Shown here in pieces: positions 5,847-9,734 of a stretch of 9,734 bases of DNA. Position 1 is the first letter of the stretch. Every line of letters begins with the position of its first letter. Source of the DNA: Lentisphaeria bacterium (GTDB taxonomy: Bacteria > Verrucomicrobiota > Lentisphaeria > Victivallales > GWF2-50-93); contig JAGVIF010000127.1 in the NCBI GenBank assembly GCA_020056205.1, positions 1 to 9,734 of the forward strand. The letters are read 5' to 3'. The notes under the pieces were generated by a model. The model was not told the origin of the DNA and ran no database searches. It saw only the letters and a list, made by a program, of their open reading frames with translations. The position numbers were made by a program, and so were the translations under genes.

Positions 5847-8807
5847 TTATCTTGCTATCTGCCGTTGGCTGTGTTCCTGTTTGTAACCCTCGAAGAGCTT
5901 GCTCTTGAACATCGGGTTTACTTTGGGGTCGGACAGCTTCTTGTAAAGGTCAAGTTTGGTATGGACATAATCAAGCAGGACTTCGTCAACTATCTTCTCG
6001 AACTTGTACTTGATGTTCTCAATCGTGTTGTCTCCAGCCATAACTTCCTTGAGTTCCTTGTGGTCATCCACCTTTTTCCTGACGTGCTCGATGTCAACCT
6101 TGTCTTCTTCGGTAAGGTTCAGCCCGTAGGTTTCATTGAGCGTCTTGATGATGTTTGAAAGAAGGTCGTATTCCTCGGTCGGGTGCTTGGGCTTGCCATC
6201 CTGCAATCCTTTTACTTCTCCATCTTTCTTGTCAAGGGAAATGCTGTCCTCAAATGTCTTTTGAATCCTGAACGAATAAAGGTCAACAGCATCCCTCAGT
6301 TCATAGGGCAGTTTCTTCGTGCCTCTTGGGAGTTTCTTGTTAAGGTTCCTGGAATACACATAGAGCTTTTCAAGCTCCTTGTCCTCAAACGTAATCATCT
6401 GACAAATGAAACCGTAGAGCCTTATGAAGCTTTGAAGGATAGACCTGAAATCTTCTTTTTCTGAATCTTTCGCTATATATTCCCACTTGACCACGCCCTT
6501 GTCCAATATGGGCTGTAATTTTTCCTGTGGTTCCTTGGGATTGAAGAATATGCTGGCAAACCTATTCACATCGTCCTTGGTGAAAACATTGAATTTTTCC
6601 AGCTCTGCCTGTAAGTCATAGAGCTTGTTCGGGTCTGATGCCTCTTTCAGAAAGGTGGTCTCGTAATATGGCTGGAAAGACTTCTGTATGTTCTCAGCCT
6701 CATTCACGAAGTCCAGAACAACCGTTTCGCTCTTGCCCTTCATCCGCCTGTTCAGTCTGCTGAGGGTCTGGACAGCATTGACACCGCCCAGCATCTTATC
6801 CACATACATCGTGTGAAGCAATGGCTCGTCAAATCCAGTCTGGAACTTGTTGGCGACTACGAGAATCCTGTATTCGGGTATTTTCAACGCATCCTGAATG
6901 CTGACTTTTGGAGGAAGCCTGTTGAGCTTGCCTTCAGTCCATTCCTCTGAGGAATCATTATCTTTTACAGAGCCAGAGAATGCCACAAGAGGTTTGAACG
7001 GCAGATTCTTTTCAGCTATCACCTTTTTAAAGCATTGGAAGAATTTAATTGCGTGAAGCCGAGACCGTGTGACCACCATGGCCCTGCCTCTGTTCTGAAT
7101 GGCCTTGTAGGTGCATCCAAGGAAATGGTCAAGCATTATCCTCGTCTTCATCTCAATAGCGTGTGGCTGGAGGTCTACATACTTGGTCAATAGCTTTATT
7201 GCTAATTTCTTCTCATATTCGCTGTCGGATTCAATTGTCTTGGCAAGTTTGAAATATCGCTGGAATGTCGTGTAGTTTTCAAGGACATCAAGAATGAACT
7301 CCTCATCAATCGCCTGTCTCATCGAATATATGTGATGGGCTGTGTATTTCCCGTTTACACTCTTTTTCCCGAACAGCTCAATGGTCTTATTCTTCGGCGT
7401 TGCAGTAAAGGCGAAATATGAAATATGCTTCTGTCTGCCCTTGGCTCTGATTTCCTTCAGAACCTCGTCCTCAAGGTCGAAATCATCCTCATCTTCCTTT
7501 TCAGCGTCTTCCAGCTTGGCATTCAGGGCTTTCTTGAGATGCTTGGCGGATTCCCCTGATTGGCTGGAATGGGCTTCATCAATTATCACGGCAAACCTTT
7601 TCCCTTGCAATTCTGCTATGCTTTCGGAGATGACAGGAAATTTCTGCAAGGTCGTTATGATGATGTCCTTCCCTGATTCAAGGGCGTTTTTCAACTGCTG
7701 TGAGTTCTCGTCTATGGGATGAACTACGCCGGCGGTCTGCTCAAACTGCTTTATCGTGTTCTGCAACTGCTCGTCAAGCACTTTCCTGTCCGTAACCACG
7801 ATTATCGAATCAAAGAGCCGTTCCTTGTCGTTTTCATTCCTGTAGAACTTGGTAAGCTGGTGGGAAAGCCAGGCTATCGTATTGGACTTGCCTGAGCCTG
7901 CCGAATGCTGGACAAGGTAGTTATGCCCCACGGAATCGGTTTTTACGGCGTTTAGAAGTGTTCTGACGGCGTCAAGCTGGTGAAACCGTGGAAAGATGAA
8001 GTCCTCTCTCGTTTTCTCGTAAAAACCCTTCTGCTTGTCAAAAAACTTCTCCGTCCCCTTCTGGACGTGCAGATAATTACCTATAAGGTCAAGTAGGGTA
8101 TCCTTCCGGAGGATGTCTTCCCAGAGATAGGCGGTCTTATGTCCTTTGGGATTCACAGGATTTTCAAATTCTATGTTGAATGGCAGGAATTTCGTTTCCT
8201 CCCCGTTCAGCTTGGTGGTCATAAATACCTTCTCATTGCCTATCGCGAAATGGACAAGGCATTTCTTGAAGCGGAACAGGGGTTCCCCTGGATTCCTATC
8301 CTGTTGATACTGTTTTATGGCTTCAGCTACAAATTGTCCTGTGAGCGAATTTTTAAGCTCTGCCGTGATAATTGGCAGTCCATTGATGAAGATTCCCATA
8401 TCAAGGGAATTTTCGTTGTTCTTGCTGTAATGGAGCTGCCTGATTATTTTGAAAATATTTTTCTTGTATAGGGTCAGGTGTTCGGGATTCATACCGCTTG
8501 ACGGCTTGAAGAAGGCAAGTTTGATTGAAGCTCCCCTGTCCTTAATGCCTTTCCTCAGAACGTCAAGCGTCCCTCTGGTGTGGATTTCATTTGACAGGCG
8601 GTAAAAGAGCTTCTCTTCCGCAGATGAGCCGTATTGCTCCTGGAGCTTTTCATATTCCTTCGGCTGGGTCTCATCAATGAACTTGAGAACGTCTGACCTG
8701 ATAAGGCATAAGCCCCTGTCGTAGTCGTTAGGAATGCCCTTGACATAGCCCGACTTGAGCAGATACTCGGTTATGTGCTCTTCAAAGTCTTGTTCTTTGT
8801 AGGTCAT
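5847..8807 (-). CDS. hsdR: HsdR, Type I restriction endonuclease R subunit
   Basis: This is the motor and nuclease subunit of a Type I restriction-modification enzyme. With HsdM and HsdS it translocates DNA from an unmethylated target and cuts at a distance. Its 986 residues are typical for the family. The N-terminal PD-(D/E)XK nuclease has Asp136, then Glu150 and Lys152 in the AELKNS motif. The superfamily 2 helicase core has Walker A HSAGSGKSNT (301-310), DEAH (410-413), TAT (468-470), FQTGFDEP (655-662) and motif VI QTLSRLNRR (680-688). An acidic segment (about 430-450) sits between DEAH and TAT. The C-terminal third (about 720-986) is charged and probably helical, the region that contacts the methyltransferase core. 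All catalytic residues I could check are present. The ATG lies 4 bp after the upstream gene's TGA with no clear Shine-Dalgarno, suggesting translational coupling. HsdM and HsdS are not in the window. A Type I-like enzyme using other partners cannot be excluded. Confidence 0.95.
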   Translation of the reverse strand: MTYKEQDFEEHITEYLLKSGYVKGIPNDYDRGLCLIRSDVLKFIDETQPKEYEKLQEQYGSSAEEKLFYRLSNEIHTRGTLDVLRKGIKDRGASIKLAFFKPSSGMNPEHLTLYKKNIFKIIRQLHYSKNNENSLDMGIFINGLPIITAELKNSLTGQFVAEAIKQYQQDRNPGEPLFRFKKCLVHFAIGNEKVFMTTKLNGEETKFLPFNIEFENPVNPKGHKTAYLWEDILRKDTLLDLIGNYLHVQKGTEKFFDKQKGFYEKTREDFIFPRFHQLDAVRTLLNAVKTDSVGHNYLVQHSAGSGKSNTIAWLSHQLTKFYRNENDKERLFDSIIVVTDRKVLDEQLQNTIKQFEQTAGVVHPIDENSQQLKNALESGKDIIITTLQKFPVISESIAELQGKRFAVIIDEAHSSQSGESAKHLKKALNAKLEDAEKEDEDDFDLEDEVLKEIRAKGRQKHISYFAFTATPKNKTIELFGKKSVNGKYTAHHIYSMRQAIDEEFILDVLENYTTFQRYFKLAKTIESDSEYEKKLAIKLLTKYVDLQPHAIEMKTRIMLDHFLGCTYKAIQNRGRAMVVTRSRLHAIKFFQCFKKVIAEKNLPFKPLVAFSGSVKDNDSSEEWTEGKLNRLPPKVSIQDALKIPEYRILVVANKFQTGFDEPLLHTMYVDKMLGGVNAVQTLSRLNRRMKGKSETVVLDFVNEAENIQKSFQPYYETTFLKEASDPNKLYDLQAELEKFNVFTKDDVNRFASIFFNPKEPQEKLQPILDKGVVKWEYIAKDSEKEDFRSILQSFIRLYGFICQMITFEDKELEKLYVYSRNLNKKLPRGTKKLPYELRDAVDLYSFRIQKTFEDSISLDKKDGEVKGLQDGKPKHPTEEYDLLSNIIKTLNETYGLNLTEEDKVDIEHVRKKVDDHKELKEVMAGDNTIENIKYKFEKIVDEVLLDYVHTKLDLYKKLSDPKVNPMFKSKLFEGYKQEHSQRQIAR

Positions 8808-8811
8808 AATA

Positions 8812-9734
8812 TCATACGTTTTTATTTTTTAGGGATTCAGGCAAATACTTATTATATGTTTGCCTTAGGTGTGCGATTGCATCATTCCTTTCAGATTTGA
8901 AATCCAATCTTTCTTGGAAAAATTGCAATCGTGATTTGCACTCGTCGAGAACTGTACTCCACGTCTTAACCCAAACAGATATTTTTTCTTCAGTGTAGTC
9001 ATAAACGCATCCTTGCGGTAAGCCTTTTTGCTTCGCCTTTCTTAACACGTCATCAGTAATCTCATTCGATACGGCTATAAATTTCCACTTTGTGTTTGTG
9101 TTTCTAAATCTTTCATCTGAAGCCACCGCATTTGCATATTTGTCAATTTGGTCTAAAGCTTTTTGGTCTATCGGAACCTTAGGACGTTTTAGTTCAATAA
9201 CGAGATTTTCATGTTCATCTGCACGTGGCATTGGGATTGTTCTGCCTAATACTAAATCTATAACGCCTCCCTTTCCGTCAGGAAGTAAAACAGGATTATG
9301 AATATCTATTTTATTCCCTAATCGCTCTTGATGTTTCTTCAATACTTCTCTTAGGTTTTCATCGTCATTTGTCAAATTATATTCCTCTCCAAATATCCAA
9401 GACTCCCCTGCTATAATTCTATGCAATCCCTTACGTTCTAATAACTGTTTTTTTGATTTTTCATCAAAAAGCAATACTTCAACTCCTTTTATTATTGTTA
9501 GTCTGTCAGCCACTATTTTTGAAGCAGTAATGATTGCTTCCAAGGATGTCTTTTCTAAAATTGATTCAAGGTCTTTTCTCTTATCTGCTGGCAGGTCTAA
9601 TACCTCTGAGACTAATTTCCTCATTAATGTGGGATTGGTTTCTATCGCATTTTTTAAAAGATAAAATGTCATCTTCTTGTTTTTGTTGTCCGAACTATCG
9701 AAATTTGGCAGAAAAGTGTGTATGTTCAGAGCGC
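8812..9734 (-). CDS. PD-(D/E)XK nuclease-like C-terminal region, 5' end beyond the window
   Basis: An ATG at 9672 would give 286 residues. However, the frame stays open for 20 more codons to the right edge, and no good Shine-Dalgarno precedes that ATG. I read this as the C-terminal part of a longer protein. Numbering from Met9672: a helical segment (about 1-85), then SWIFGEEY (91-98), a motif that precedes the nuclease core in Shedu/DUF4263-like proteins. Next come IDLVLG with Asp139, IELKRP with Glu160 and Lys162, and QIDKY with Gln175 and Tyr179, the QxxxY motif of RecB-type nucleases. All the expected active-site residues are therefore present. Family memory, not alignment, suggests that relatives with this C-terminus carry an N-terminal GHKL-type ATPase. 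The TGA at 8812-8814 is 4 bp from the hsdR start, so it is probably an accessory nuclease of the same defence locus. Sampled 60-base lines give 28-42% GC here against 43-55% in hsdR, hinting at a separate origin. Confidence 0.75.
   Translation of the reverse strand, partial: ALNIHTFLPNFDSSDNKNKKMTFYLLKNAIETNPTLMRKLVSEVLDLPADKRKDLESILEKTSLEAIITASKIVADRLTIIKGVEVLLFDEKSKKQLLERKGLHRIIAGESWIFGEEYNLTNDDENLREVLKKHQERLGNKIDIHNPVLLPDGKGGVIDLVLGRTIPMPRADEHENLVIELKRPKVPIDQKALDQIDKYANAVASDERFRNTNTKWKFIAVSNEITDDVLRKAKQKGLPQGCVYDYTEEKISVWVKTWSTVLDECKSRLQFFQERLDFKSERNDAIAHLRQTYNKYLPESLKNKNV

Noticed and set aside
8139..8471. 110-codon plus-strand frame opposite hsdR
   Set aside because: It lies wholly within the conserved hsdR nuclease region and its translation resembles no known protein.
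9610..9672. ATG at 9672 as the true start of a 286-residue protein
   Set aside because: The frame continues upstream without a stop to the window edge and the ATG has no well-placed Shine-Dalgarno, so an internal methionine is more likely.

Overview
The window is bacterial chromosomal DNA with standard genetic code, Shine-Dalgarno sites and a sigma70-type promoter. UvrA and a Type I restriction subunit fix the domain as Bacteria but not the phylum. The multi-domain PAS/GAF sensor and the dense hairpin repeats between genes would suit an uncultured or environmental lineage; that is an impression, not a demonstrated assignment.

Layout. Positions 1-267 hold a small hairpin, two short frames open to the window edge, and a good promoter (TTGACA, 17-bp spacer, TACATT) driving a plus-strand gene at 268-2490. 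That gene encodes a membrane-anchored sensor with four PAS-like units and one GAF domain but no kinase or other output domain. Positions 2491-2971 are an intergenic region between convergent genes. It is packed with secondary structure: a 119-bp inverted-repeat element whose left arm supplies the sensor's stop codon, a 24-bp perfect palindrome with a competing hairpin, a 35-bp tandem hairpin repeat (3 full copies plus 25 bp), and AT-rich hairpins that probably end the opposing transcript. Positions 2972-9734 hold three closely spaced minus-strand genes. In transcription order they are a C-terminal PD-(D/E)XK nuclease-like gene whose frame runs off the right edge, hsdR (Type I restriction endonuclease R subunit) 4 bp later, and uvrA 25 bp after that.

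Working together. The nuclease-like gene and hsdR look translationally coupled and probably belong to one restriction or defence locus. Its HsdM and HsdS partners are not in the window and would be expected beyond 9734. uvrA is a complete housekeeping excision-repair gene that may be co-transcribed by read-through; its own Shine-Dalgarno supports independent translation. The nuclease-like gene is visibly more AT-rich than hsdR, and hsdR more than uvrA, which fits a mosaic of acquired defence genes next to a core gene. The least ordinary items are the kinase-less sensor ending exactly at a repeat arm, and the nuclease-like protein tied to hsdR whose N-terminal part lies outside the window.
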